A stretch of DNA of 64,000 bases from assembly GCA_036273515.1 (NCBI GenBank), contig DASUHM010000069.1, forward strand, positions 29,309-93,308, written 5' to 3'. Below are positions 48,569 through 58,939 of the stretch, piece by piece (within the stretch, counting starts at the first letter, position 1; each line of letters opens with the position of its first letter). A program made the translations under genes and the position numbers. The notes under the pieces were generated by a model that worked only from the letters and a program-made list of their open reading frames with translations, ran no database searches and had not been told where the DNA came from. The stretch is from Gaiellales bacterium (lineage in GTDB: Bacteria > Actinomycetota > Thermoleophilia > Gaiellales > JAICJC01).

Positions 48569-49705
48569 GTGACGTCTCATCGCCTCGCGGTCGTTGCACT
48601 CGTGGTCCTTGCCGGAGCCATCTGGTGGCTGCGGGCCGACCTGCCCGTCCTCGACCATCGAGGCCACCGGACTCACGCGGCCAGGCCCGCCGCCGGGAAC
48701 GGTGCGCCGCCAACGGATCCGAAGCGGCGACCGGCGCCGGCGCTGCGACCGGCGGTGGTGGCGCCTGCGCCGGTGCCGGGCTTCCTGCTGATCGCCGATC
48801 GGGGCAACGACCGCATGCTTCTCGTCGACGGGAAGAAGCGGATCCTGTGGCGGTATCCGGCGCCCGGTTCGACGCCGATCTTCCCCTTCACCTACGACGA
48901 CGATGCGTTCTTCGCCGATCACTTCCACGCGATCATCACGAACCAGGAGGACCAGCAGACCATCGAGGTCGTCGGGTTCCCCACCGGCCGGGTGCTGTGG
49001 CACTACGGCCATCCGAACCAGGCGGGCTCGACCTCCGGCTACCTGAACACGCCGGACGACGCGTACATGCTGAGGGACGGCATGCGCACGGTCGCCGACA
49101 TCGGGAACTGCCGGGTGCTCTGGATCACCCCCCGCCACCGGATCGCGCGGCAGATCGGCACGCCGGGCGTCTGCGCCCACGACCCCCCGCGGACGCTGGG
49201 GTCGCCGAACGGCGACACACCCCTGCCGGGCGGCGGCATGCTCGTCACCGAGATCAACGGCTCATGGGTCGATGCCATCTCCCGCACCGGCCGGCTGCTC
49301 TGGAGCTTCCAGGCCCCCGTCGCCTATCCGAGCGACGCACAGCTGCTCCCCAACGGGCGCATCCTGCTCGCCGACTACTCGAGCCCCGGCCATGTCCTGA
49401 TCCTCACCAGGCAGGGCCGGGTCGTCTGGCGCTACGGGCCGCCGAGCGGTCCGGGGGCGCTCGACCATCCGTCGCTCGCCCTCATGCTCCCCGGCCATCT
49501 GATCGCCGTGAACGACGACTCCCGCGACCGCGTCGTGCTCATCTCCAAGGCCCGCCACGCGATCGTCTGGCAGTACGGGCACACCGACCAGCCGGGCACC
49601 CGCCCCGGCTACCTGAACACCCCGGACGGCAGGGACTTCCTTCCGCTCTCCGTCGCGCGGCGCCACCCCGCCATCGCCAGGCTCGTCATCCGATCGAGAC
49701 GCTGA
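48569..49705 (+). CDS. Membrane-anchored or secreted beta-propeller (PQQ/NHL-like) protein
   Basis: 378 aa. The N-terminal hydrophobic segment (LAVVALVVLAGAIWWL) is an anchor or signal. A Pro-rich linker follows (35-70), then blade-like repeats: FLLIADRGNDRMLLVDGKKRILWRY, VLWHYGH...GYLNTPDDAYML, GRLLWSFQAP, GRVVWRYGPP, IVWQYGH...GYLNTPDG. Such propellers bind ligands or partners outside the cell. GTG start at 48569. Convergent overlap of 20 nt with the LamG gene. Confidence 0.75.
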   Translation: MTSHRLAVVALVVLAGAIWWLRADLPVLDHRGHRTHAARPAAGNGAPPTDPKRRPAPALRPAVVAPAPVPGFLLIADRGNDRMLLVDGKKRILWRYPAPGSTPIFPFTYDDDAFFADHFHAIITNQEDQQTIEVVGFPTGRVLWHYGHPNQAGSTSGYLNTPDDAYMLRDGMRTVADIGNCRVLWITPRHRIARQIGTPGVCAHDPPRTLGSPNGDTPLPGGGMLVTEINGSWVDAISRTGRLLWSFQAPVAYPSDAQLLPNGRILLADYSSPGHVLILTRQGRVVWRYGPPSGPGALDHPSLALMLPGHLIAVNDDSRDRVVLISKARHAIVWQYGHTDQPGTRPGYLNTPDGRDFLPLSVARRHPAIARLVIRSRR

Positions 49706-50366
49706 CCTCGTCCAGATCGCCGTTGTAGAAGTCGCTGAACCGGCTGCCCGGCTTCGCGCCGAGCGTGAGCGGGCCGGTGTTCGAGATCGACCCGACCGTC
49801 CCGCTCTTCGTGAACGTCTTCCCGTCCACGACGAGCGAGATGTTCGTGTTCGCCTTCGTGCACGAGATCGTGTGCCACTTGCCGTCGTTGAGCGTCGGCC
49901 CCGTGTGGATCAGGATCCCGGACTTCGAGGTCTTCGAGCCGACGAAGCGGCAGACGGCACGGTTGTCGGGGCGGATCTCGGCCTTGTAGAACTGGGCCGA
50001 GTCGGACGACGTGCCCTTGCGCAGGATGTCGTAGTCGGTGGTGCTGCCCTTCGGCGGCGTCACCGTGTAGCGGACGTGCATGGTGAACTGGATCGGCGCC
50101 GTGCCCGGATTCAGTGTCGGATCAGACGGCACGTCCACGTAGGAGCTCGTGCCGTTGAACCGGAAGGCGGTCCCGGCGAACCCCGGCACGCCGAGGGTGA
50201 CGTTGTGGATCGCTCCCGTGTGCCCGCCGACGGCATCGAACGCCGACGAGCCGGACTTCTCGTCGAGATGCCACAGCGCGTCGGGCGCAGCCGGGGCGGC
50301 GCTCGCCGCCGACGACCCGAGCACGAGCATCATTCCAATGGACGCAGCCGCAACCAGCATCCTCAT
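49686..50366 (-). CDS. Secreted LamG/concanavalin-like lectin domain protein
   Basis: 226 aa. Signal peptide MRMLVAAASIGMMLVLGSSA cleaved near ASA-AP. The mature protein is one LamG jelly roll: LWHLDEKSGSSAFDAVGGHTG, FRFNGTSSYVDVP, WHTISCTKANTNISLVVDG, DLDEVSVS. Probably carbohydrate-binding outside the cell. ATG at 50366 with GGGAGG. A single domain with no catalytic module. Confidence 0.85.
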   Translation of the reverse strand: MRMLVAAASIGMMLVLGSSAASAAPAAPDALWHLDEKSGSSAFDAVGGHTGAIHNVTLGVPGFAGTAFRFNGTSSYVDVPSDPTLNPGTAPIQFTMHVRYTVTPPKGSTTDYDILRKGTSSDSAQFYKAEIRPDNRAVCRFVGSKTSKSGILIHTGPTLNDGKWHTISCTKANTNISLVVDGKTFTKSGTVGSISNTGPLTLGAKPGSRFSDFYNGDLDEVSVSIG

Positions 50367-50454
50367 CCAGAGCCTCCCTCTCCGCCTGCCGGAAACTGGC
50401 ATTGTACCGGCACAGGCTGGACACTTCGAGTAACGGGAATGACGCGGAGGCGGG

Positions 50455-51300
50455 ATGGCGGGGACGATGACGAGGCGCGCGCTGGTGGGCGGAGGGGTCT
50501 TCGCCGTCGTCGGCGCCGGTGCCGTCGCGTCGGGCGTCGTCCCCGGCCGGTCGCGGCTGAAGGCCGACCTGAAGGACCAGTACCACGCCTGGTTCAGCCC
50601 GCATCCGCATATCCCCGACGCGCCGGAGGGCGAGATCCGGCTCGAGCAGGTGCGCTCGCAGGCGCGCGGGAAGACGGTCGACCTCTTCACGGCCGTCCCG
50701 CACGGGCACGGCGACGGCGCCGGCCTGCCGGTGTGCGTCATCCTGCACGGCGTGAGCGCCACCCCGAAGGACTACCAGGGGTTCGGCCTCGGCAAGTTCC
50801 TGACCGCGGCGGTCGAGCGCGGCGCGCCGCCGTTCGTGCTCGCCGGGGCGGACGGCGGCGTGCTCTACTGGGAGCCCGACCCGGCCGGCGGCGACGACCC
50901 CCAGAGGATGATGACCGAGGAGATGCCGCGCTGGCTGGCCGCGCGCGGGTTCGACGCGCGCCGGATCGCGGGCTGGGGCTGGTCGATGGGCGGCTACGGC
51001 GTCCTGCGCCTCGGCGAGGTGCGGACGGGATGGCTGCGGGCCGTGGCGGCCTTCAGCCCCGACGTCACCCACAGCGCGAGCGTCGCGAACGACGACGGCG
51101 TCTACCGGACGACGCCGCTCGGGGTCTGGTGCGGCCGCAGCGACCCCCTGTACGACGACGTGCGCGCCTTCGTGGCCCAGCTGCCGCGGCGGCCGCGGGT
51201 GCTCTCCTACGGCGACGGCGCCCACACGCGCGCCTACTGGGATAGCGTCACGCTGCCCGCGTTCGCGTTCGTGGCCGGCGAGCTCGAGAAGGCCGCATGA
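50455..51300 (+). CDS. Tat-exported alpha/beta hydrolase (esterase-D-like)
   Basis: 281 aa. The N-terminus MTRRALVGGGVFAVVGAGAV has an Arg-Arg-hydrophobic pattern suggesting Tat export. The hydrolase core shows ILHGVSATPKDY, the nucleophile GWGWSMGGYG, GRSDPLYDD (Asp) and GAHTRAYW (His), similar to mycolyltransferase/esterase D proteins. It overlaps the amidohydrolase by 4 nt (ATGA). Substrate unknown. Confidence 0.82.
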   Translation: MAGTMTRRALVGGGVFAVVGAGAVASGVVPGRSRLKADLKDQYHAWFSPHPHIPDAPEGEIRLEQVRSQARGKTVDLFTAVPHGHGDGAGLPVCVILHGVSATPKDYQGFGLGKFLTAAVERGAPPFVLAGADGGVLYWEPDPAGGDDPQRMMTEEMPRWLAARGFDARRIAGWGWSMGGYGVLRLGEVRTGWLRAVAAFSPDVTHSASVANDDGVYRTTPLGVWCGRSDPLYDDVRAFVAQLPRRPRVLSYGDGAHTRAYWDSVTLPAFAFVAGELEKAA

Positions 51301-52388
51301 GCGCGGGCACCCTGGCAGACGCGCTCTGGGCGATCCCCGCCGTCGACCACCACGCCCACGGCGTCGTCGCGTTCGAGCCGACGCTGGACGAGTTCCGGGG
51401 CATGTTCTCGGAGAGCCCCGACCCGGCCCAGTGGCCGCACATCGCGACCGGCCTCACCTACCGCCGGGCCATGGCCGAGCTCTCGCAGTTCCTGGCCTGC
51501 GGCCCGGGAGAGGAGGCCGTGTACGGACACCGGCTCGCGGCCGGCTTCGACGAGTACTCGGCCGGCCTGCTGCGCGCGTCGGGCACGGGGCTGCTCCTGA
51601 TCGACGACGGCTACCCGGCCGCCGGCGAGGGGTACGACTGGCGGCGGATGGGCGAGCTGGCGGACTGCCCGGTGCGCCCGGTGATGCGGATCGAGCGGGT
51701 CGCCGAGGAGGCGCTCAGCGGCAGCTTCGACGAGTTTCGCGAGCGGGTGCGGGCGGAGGTGTCGTCGGCCCGCGCGCGCGGCTTTGCCGGGCTGAAGACG
51801 ATCGCGGCCTACCGCACGGGGCTCGATCTCGCACCGGCCGATGTCGAGGCGGCTCGCGAGGCCTTCCGCGCCAGCGGGCCGCGGCTGGCCGCGAAGCCGC
51901 TGCTCGAGCTGGCGCTCTGGGATGCGCTCGAGGCGAACGCCGCCGACCCGCTGCCGCTGCAGGTGCACTGCGGCTTCGGCGATTCCGACCTGTTGCTGCC
52001 GCGCGCCGACCCGACCTGGCTCAAGCCGGCGATCGAGCGCTACCGCTCGATGCCGTTCGTGCTCCTGCACTGCTACCCGTTCGTGCGCGAGGCCGGCTGG
52101 CTCGCGCACGTCTACGGAAACGTCTTCTTCGACCTCTCGCTGACGATCCCGCACGTGTCCCGGCCGGCCGAGATGGTGCGCCAGGCGCTCGAGCTGGCGC
52201 CGGCGTCGAAGCTGCTCTATGCGAGCGATGCCGCCCGCACGCCCGAGCTCTACCTGCTGGCCGCGCGCTGGTGGCGGACGGCGCTCGCGGAGGTGCTGGG
52301 CGCCGAGTTCCCGGCGGCCGATGCGGAGCGGGTCGGGAGCATGATCCTGCGCGAGAACGCCCACGCGGTGTACCCGCTGGATGGTTGA
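51297..52388 (+). CDS. Amidohydrolase (FluG N-domain type)
   Basis: 363 aa TIM-barrel metal hydrolase: VDHHAHGVV (metal His pair), GFAGLKTIAAYRTG (Lys position), LPLQVHCGFGDSD, VLLHCYPF and LLYASDAARTPEL (Asp). The pattern matches the amidohydrolase half of FluG, which in some organisms is fused to a glutamine-synthetase domain. The final codons Asp-Gly-stop are part of an inverted repeat. Substrate not known. Confidence 0.85.
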   Translation: MSAGTLADALWAIPAVDHHAHGVVAFEPTLDEFRGMFSESPDPAQWPHIATGLTYRRAMAELSQFLACGPGEEAVYGHRLAAGFDEYSAGLLRASGTGLLLIDDGYPAAGEGYDWRRMGELADCPVRPVMRIERVAEEALSGSFDEFRERVRAEVSSARARGFAGLKTIAAYRTGLDLAPADVEAAREAFRASGPRLAAKPLLELALWDALEANAADPLPLQVHCGFGDSDLLLPRADPTWLKPAIERYRSMPFVLLHCYPFVREAGWLAHVYGNVFFDLSLTIPHVSRPAEMVRQALELAPASKLLYASDAARTPELYLLAARWWRTALAEVLGAEFPAADAERVGSMILRENAHAVYPLDG

Positions 52389-52507
52389 TCGGGAAGTCCC
52401 GTGATGTCCTGGGCGGTTGCGACGGTTCGCAGCCGCAGCCCACCACGTGTCGGATTCCCGCGAGCAGCCTGACGTCCAGGCGCGCGGGACTTCCCGATCA
52501 ACCATCC
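52379..52507. mobile_element. REPIN/MITE-like inverted-repeat element, 129 bp
   Basis: 23-bp perfect terminal inverted repeats: left 52379-52401, beginning GGATGGTTGATCGGG, and right 52485-52507, ending CCCGATCAACCATCC. The 83-bp spacer is GC-rich with no ORF. Each arm holds a small palindrome (CGGGA-AG-TCCCG reading). The left arm provides the TGA stop of the amidohydrolase. No target duplication is visible. A half copy lies at 53192-53205. Confidence 0.7.
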
Positions 52508-52580
52508 GAGTAACGAAACCGCTGCAATTCCCCCACGCGGGAGTTGCGCTTCGGCTCGCATGCGGAGAGAATCGCCTTAA

Positions 52581-53186
52581 GTGAACGACGTGCCTCACCC
52601 GCGGGTCCGGCTTTACCGCTTCGGCGCGCGCGTCCTCGCGGCCGGGATGCTCGTCGCGAGCGTGGCCGCCGTGGTCACGGTGGTCAAGAACGTGCCGCTC
52701 GATCGCTCGAGCTCGCCACCGCCCACGACGGCGGTCGAGCCGAACCCCTGGGGCGTGAGCCAGGCCGGCTACCACGAGATCTCGGCGTCCCTGCCGAAGG
52801 CGCTGCGCCAGCTGCCCGTGCGGGTGCACCTGCCCGGCTCGGCCGGCGCGCCGGCCGGCCTCTACCGCGCGGCCGACAGCGCCCGGGTGCGATACACGGG
52901 AAGCTCCAAGTACGGGCTCTATCTCCTGACGGTCTGGCCCGCATCCCACGGCGTCGGGCCGCGCGTCATCCGCAACCTCGCCAAGAGCTGCCACGTCTGC
53001 ACGCGCAACCGCCTGATCACGCTCGTTCCGGGCGTCGCCGGCGCGATCGCGGCCGGCGGCGGCCACGCCAGCACCGTCACCTGGCGCCAGGGCGGCCGCA
53101 CCTTCCAGGTGCGCGGCCCGGCCGCCTCGTTCTCGAACCGCGACGCGGTGGCCGCGGCGAGGGCGATCGCCCGGGCGAACCGCTAG
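52581..53186 (+). CDS. Membrane-anchored extracytoplasmic protein of unknown function
   Basis: 201 aa from a GTG at 52581. One TM helix (about 17-37, VLAAGMLVASVAAVVTVV), a Ser/Pro/Thr linker, then a soluble domain with one Cys-x2-Cys pair (SCHVCTRN) and a C-terminal strand-rich part. No family recognised. It stands alone just after the inverted-repeat element. Confidence 0.65.
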   Translation: MNDVPHPRVRLYRFGARVLAAGMLVASVAAVVTVVKNVPLDRSSSPPPTTAVEPNPWGVSQAGYHEISASLPKALRQLPVRVHLPGSAGAPAGLYRAADSARVRYTGSSKYGLYLLTVWPASHGVGPRVIRNLAKSCHVCTRNRLITLVPGVAGAIAAGGGHASTVTWRQGGRTFQVRGPAASFSNRDAVAAARAIARANR

Positions 53187-53191
53187 GGCGG

Positions 53192-53205
53192 CCGATCAAC
53201 CATCC
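53192..53205. repeat. Half copy of the 52379-52507 repeat arm
   Basis: CCGATCAACCATCC matches the outer 14 nt of the 23-bp arm and supplies the TGA stop of the minus-strand VOC gene. Confidence 0.6.
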
Positions 53206-53552
53206 GTAATCTCGGCCAGGCCGATCTCGTTGCCCTCGGGGTCGGCGAGCACGAGCTTGCGCCCCCCGGGCACCGTTTCCGTGCGCACTGGCTCGATCCC
53301 ACGGCCGGCGAGCTCGGCGCTCCACCGGTCGATGTCGTCCACGGCGAGGGTGAGGTGTGCGTTCCCGGCCCGGTCGGGGCGGCGAACGAGGTAGACCGAG
53401 CTCGACCCGGTCGCACCCCACATCGCCTCGTCCGCATTCGGAAGGATGTCGGGCGGGCGGCCGAACAGCCGCGAGAACCAGTCGATCTCGGCGGCGAGGT
53501 CGGCGACCGCGACGCCGGCGAACAGGTGGCCGAAGGGCGGCGGCGCGGACAC
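53196..53552 (-). CDS. Glyoxalase/VOC family protein
   Basis: 118 aa, full VOC length: LFAGVAVADLAAEIDWFSRLFG, HLTLAVDDIDRWSAELAGRG and LADPEGNEIGLAEI with the C-terminal Glu ligand. GTG start at 53552. Unrelated to the VOC gene at 4203 beyond the fold. The last two codons and stop derive from a repeat arm. Confidence 0.85.
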   Translation of the reverse strand: MSAPPPFGHLFAGVAVADLAAEIDWFSRLFGRPPDILPNADEAMWGATGSSSVYLVRRPDRAGNAHLTLAVDDIDRWSAELAGRGIEPVRTETVPGGRKLVLADPEGNEIGLAEITDG

Positions 53553-53583
53553 GTCCGCATCCTACGCCGCCGCCCCGGGCCGC

Positions 53584-54462
53584 TTACGACAGCGTCATCG
53601 CCGTCGTGCGTGTCTTGGTCAGCGGGATGTCGTAGTTCGAGTCGGTGGCGCTCGCCGTCGTCTGGAGCGTCGCCGCCCCCGCCGCGAACGTGCCGCCGAC
53701 GGGCTTGATCACGGCCTTCCACGAGGCGGTGCCGGCGCTCGGGCACGGGAGCTGCAGCTGCAGCGAACCCGTGACGGCGCCCTGGGTCAGCGTGCCGGAC
53801 ACCTGCAGCGGCGTCCCCGGGCCGCACTGGTAGGTGCCGTGCTCGGTGACGTTCCCGCGCGAGCCGACGTGCGCCGTGGCCGCCGGGCGCAGCGCGATGC
53901 GCGGTGGGGTGGGCCATTGGGCGTCGTCGACCGCGACCGAGCCAGTCAGCGCAGGTTGCACGCCCTCGCAGCTCTGCGAGAACGTTGCGTGGAAGTTCTG
54001 GACGTAGCCGTACGGCCCGAAGGCGAGCTCGGTGACCGTGAAGCTGCCCGTGTCCGAACCGCAGCCGCGGCTGTCGCCGCCGATCGAGATCCCCGGCTCC
54101 TTCCCGGTGCGGCTGAGCACGTCCACGGCGCCGGAGTAGGTCGTGCCCACCTTGAGCTGCTTGCCCGGCGGCGCGGCGAACTCGAGCGTCCAGAAGTTGC
54201 CGTCCGCGGCGGTCACGCCGATGGTCACCAGGTTCTCGTCCGACCGCGAGACGAACGCGTCGGTCGGCGTTGACTCCGAATACGTCTTGCCCTCGCCGAT
54301 GTAGTCGCCGGCCGGACTCTGCATCTGCAGGGTCGCGCTCTGCGCGCTGACCCAGACCGGGCTCGCCGGCGAGATCGGATATGTCGTCGCCGCGTGCGCC
54401 GAGCCGGCGGTCGCAGCGACCAGCATGGCGGCAGCGAGCGCTGCCACACGTCGTGTGCCCAC
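53584..54462 (-). CDS. Secreted protein of unknown function
   Basis: 292 aa. The GTG at 54462, six bases after GGAG, starts MGTRRVAALAAAMLVAATAG with cleavage near AHA-AT. The mature part is beta-rich with cysteines in GGDSRGCGSDTG, SQSCEG, YQCGPG and QLPCPS, likely two disulfides. No domain recognised. The family may be lineage-specific. Confidence 0.75.
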   Translation of the reverse strand: MGTRRVAALAAAMLVAATAGSAHAATTYPISPASPVWVSAQSATLQMQSPAGDYIGEGKTYSESTPTDAFVSRSDENLVTIGVTAADGNFWTLEFAAPPGKQLKVGTTYSGAVDVLSRTGKEPGISIGGDSRGCGSDTGSFTVTELAFGPYGYVQNFHATFSQSCEGVQPALTGSVAVDDAQWPTPPRIALRPAATAHVGSRGNVTEHGTYQCGPGTPLQVSGTLTQGAVTGSLQLQLPCPSAGTASWKAVIKPVGGTFAAGAATLQTTASATDSNYDIPLTKTRTTAMTLS

Positions 54463-54564
54463 GGATGCTCCTTCCCCTCGTTCTCCCTGCCTCGTACGAG
54501 CGTACGCGAGAAGTTGCAAAGAGGCAACGCCGTCTCGCCGCCGGGGCCGGGCACACTACCGGCC

Positions 54565-54891
54565 ATGGGAGCCGAGATGGTCAGGAGGCACGGCCAGCCG
54601 CCGCGCAGCCTGCCGGGCCTGGCGCTTCGGATCGTGCTCGTGCTGCTGGTGCTGCTCGCCGTGGTGTGGGCGGCGGAGTGGCGTCAGCGGATCTCGGGCG
54701 CCACGCTGGAGCACGACGTCGCCGGCAAGCTGCGGGCATCCCCGGCCCGGTGCGCGGATCAGACCGGCAACGGGTCGCGCTGGGCGTGCCTGGTCGGCTC
54801 CGGGCAGGCGGCTCGCTGCGTCGTCGTCGACGTCTCGATCACCGGTTCGTGGAGCCTGGAGAAACGGCCGGCGCACTGCCGCTACCCGTGA
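54565..54891 (+). CDS. Small membrane-anchored protein
   Basis: 108 aa. One TM helix (about 20-42, LALRIVLVLLVLLAVVWAAEW), then a short extracytoplasmic domain with three or four cysteines (ARCADQ, WACLVG, ARCVVV, AHCRY). Its 3' end overlaps the convergent arylamine acetyltransferase gene by 53 nt. Unknown function. ATG 54577 is an alternative start. Confidence 0.6.
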   Translation: MGAEMVRRHGQPPRSLPGLALRIVLVLLVLLAVVWAAEWRQRISGATLEHDVAGKLRASPARCADQTGNGSRWACLVGSGQAARCVVVDVSITGSWSLEKRPAHCRYP

Positions 54892-55633
54892 GCGCCGCGC
54901 CGCCGAGCTCGACGCCGAAGGTCTCGCGCAGGATCGCTCCCCGCTCCGCCTCGTCGGCGAGCTCGCGCTCGTCCCGCCCGGCGGGCGTCGTCGTGATCAG
55001 GCGCATGCCGGCCAGGCTGACCCGGCCGTCCTCGGTCAGGAGCGAGCAGATCGGCGCGTCCGTAAAGTGGCCCGGCGGCGTCTGGAGCGCGTCGCACATG
55101 CCCTGGAACTCCGGCATCCGCCGCGGCGTGAGGGTGAAGACGTACTGGCGCGAGCCCTCCTGGAGCAGCGTCACCCGCCCGTCCGCCTGCTCCAGCCGGT
55201 AGGGCCGGCCGTCGCGCAGCTGGTCGCCGGTCTCGTGGAGCCGAAGCGGCCCGGTGAAGCTGTCGCCGAAGCCGACGTCGGCGATCCACGGCTCGTCGAG
55301 ATCGACCCGCAGCGTCAGGTGGGCGAAGTCGGGCGACGGCGGGTCGCTGAGGACGACGGACGCCGCGCACCGGGTGACGGCGAAGCCGAGCTGCTCGAGC
55401 AGCAGGGCGAAGAGCCCGTTGAGCTCGAAGCACCAGCCGCCCCGGCGGCGGCGGACGACCTTGTCGAAGACGTGATCGGGATCGAGCACGTTGCGCCGGC
55501 CGAGGTGGATGTCGAGGTTCTCGAACGGCACCGCCAGCATGTGGGCGCGGTGCAGCGCGGCGAGCGTCGCGGCGCTCGGCTCGGTCGGGCCGGAGTGGCC
55601 GATGCGGTCGAGGTACGCGCGGGCATCGATCAC
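54839..55633 (-). CDS. Arylamine N-acetyltransferase
   Basis: 264 aa. Transfers acetyl from CoA to arylamines/hydrazines by a Cys-His-Asp triad, all visible: GGWCFELN (Cys near 69), FAHLTLRV (His near 107) and WIADVGFGD (Asp near 122). Other marks: VPFENLDIHLGR and the C-terminal TLTPRRMPEFQGMCD. The GTG start overlaps the LLM gene stop (GTGA), so the two are co-translated. Confidence 0.93.
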   Translation of the reverse strand: MIDARAYLDRIGHSGPTEPSAATLAALHRAHMLAVPFENLDIHLGRRNVLDPDHVFDKVVRRRRGGWCFELNGLFALLLEQLGFAVTRCAASVVLSDPPSPDFAHLTLRVDLDEPWIADVGFGDSFTGPLRLHETGDQLRDGRPYRLEQADGRVTLLQEGSRQYVFTLTPRRMPEFQGMCDALQTPPGHFTDAPICSLLTEDGRVSLAGMRLITTTPAGRDERELADEAERGAILRETFGVELGGAALTGSGSAPAVSPGSTNR

Positions 55634-56472
55634 GAGAGCGCGGGCGGCCCCGCCTCGAGCCGTGCGAGCGCCGCCTTGTGCACGCGCTCGGGGTCCATAT
55701 CCGACCAGTCGGCGTCGATCCACCAGGTCGCGCCGGCCTCGGCCCACGGCCGCACGATCTCGGCCGCGGCCTCGGGGTCGGTCGGCGTCGTGCCCTCTGC
55801 CACCACGGCGTAGGCGTCCATCGTGAGCCCGGCGGCCGCGCGCGTCTCGCGCAGCCAGGCGATGCCCTCGCGCAGCCGCTCGGGGGTGAGCTCCTCGTGC
55901 CCGCCGCCCTTCGGCATGTACGCCGGCAGCCAGCCGTCGAGCCGCGCCGCCCGCCGCATCGACTTCGGCCGCGGCCATGCCCCGACCACCCAGATCGGGA
56001 CTCGCGGCCGCTGCACCGGCCGCGGCGGCACCATGCGGTCGGCCGGCCGGGCGCGGTAGTGGACGCCCTCGTAGGTGACCGGCTCGCCGCTCCAGAGGGC
56101 CTGCATCAGCTCGAGGCTCTCGTCCATCATGTCGGCTCGGGTTCGCCTTCCGGGATCGTCCTCGAAGATCCACCAGCGGTCGTCGGTGGCGCCGAGGCCG
56201 ATGGGCAGGATCACCCTCCCGCCGGAGAGGTTGTCGAGCGTCGCCACCTGGGCGGCCAGGTCCCACGGCCGGCGGCGGGGGAGCGGCGTCAGCATCGTGC
56301 CCATCCGGATCCGCTCGGTGCGCATCGCGACGGCGGTCAGCATCATCCAGGCGTCGATCCCCCAGACCGCCTCCCACACGAAGAACCCGTCCCAGCCATG
56401 CTCCTCGGCGACGGCGGCCAGCTCGGCCGCCGTGCGCGCGTCGCCGTGCGGGAGCACCCATCCGTAGCGCAT
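55630..56472 (-). CDS. LLM-class (F420-dependent type) oxidoreductase
   Basis: 280 aa luciferase-like TIM barrel: AEEHGWDGFFVWEA, MRTERIRMGTMLTPLPRRRPWDLAAQVATLDNLSGGRVI, GLGATDDRWW, RVPIWVVGAWPRPKSMRRAAR. The pattern suits F420- rather than FMN-using members, consistent with an actinobacterium. Coupled to the arylamine acetyltransferase, hinting at xenobiotic or aromatic-amine metabolism. Confidence 0.88.
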   Translation of the reverse strand: MRYGWVLPHGDARTAAELAAVAEEHGWDGFFVWEAVWGIDAWMMLTAVAMRTERIRMGTMLTPLPRRRPWDLAAQVATLDNLSGGRVILPIGLGATDDRWWIFEDDPGRRTRADMMDESLELMQALWSGEPVTYEGVHYRARPADRMVPPRPVQRPRVPIWVVGAWPRPKSMRRAARLDGWLPAYMPKGGGHEELTPERLREGIAWLRETRAAAGLTMDAYAVVAEGTTPTDPEAAAEIVRPWAEAGATWWIDADWSDMDPERVHKAALARLEAGPPALS

Positions 56473-56486
56473 GGACGGGAAGCCTA

Positions 56487-56518
56487 GGGGACAGTCCCCG
56501 CGTGCGGGGACTGTCCCC
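56487..56518. repeat. Palindromic repeat pair GGGGACAGTCCCC / GGGGACTGTCCCC
   Basis: Two reverse-complementary 13-mers (56487-56499 and 56506-56518) with a 6-nt loop; each is itself almost palindromic. Same design as 21669-21701. Confidence 0.7.
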
Positions 56519-56528
56519 GATTCGGATC

Positions 56529-56561
56529 CCCCGCGGCCGGAGGAGTCGGCCGGCCGCGGGG
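56529..56561 (-). terminator. Hairpin downstream of lon, 12-bp perfect stem
   Basis: CCCCGCGGCCGG (56529-56540) and CCGGCCGCGGGG (56550-56561), 9-nt loop, 28 nt past the lon stop. No T-run in the lon direction. Confidence 0.55.
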
Positions 56562-56589
56562 TTTGGGAACGGTCAGGGGACCGTGTTCG

Positions 56590-58872
<2,283 letters not shown>

Positions 58873-58939
58873 ATGCGTAGTGTGCCAGAAATAGTTGAGG
58901 TTGGCAAATATCCGCTGCATGGAATATCATTGGCATCAG

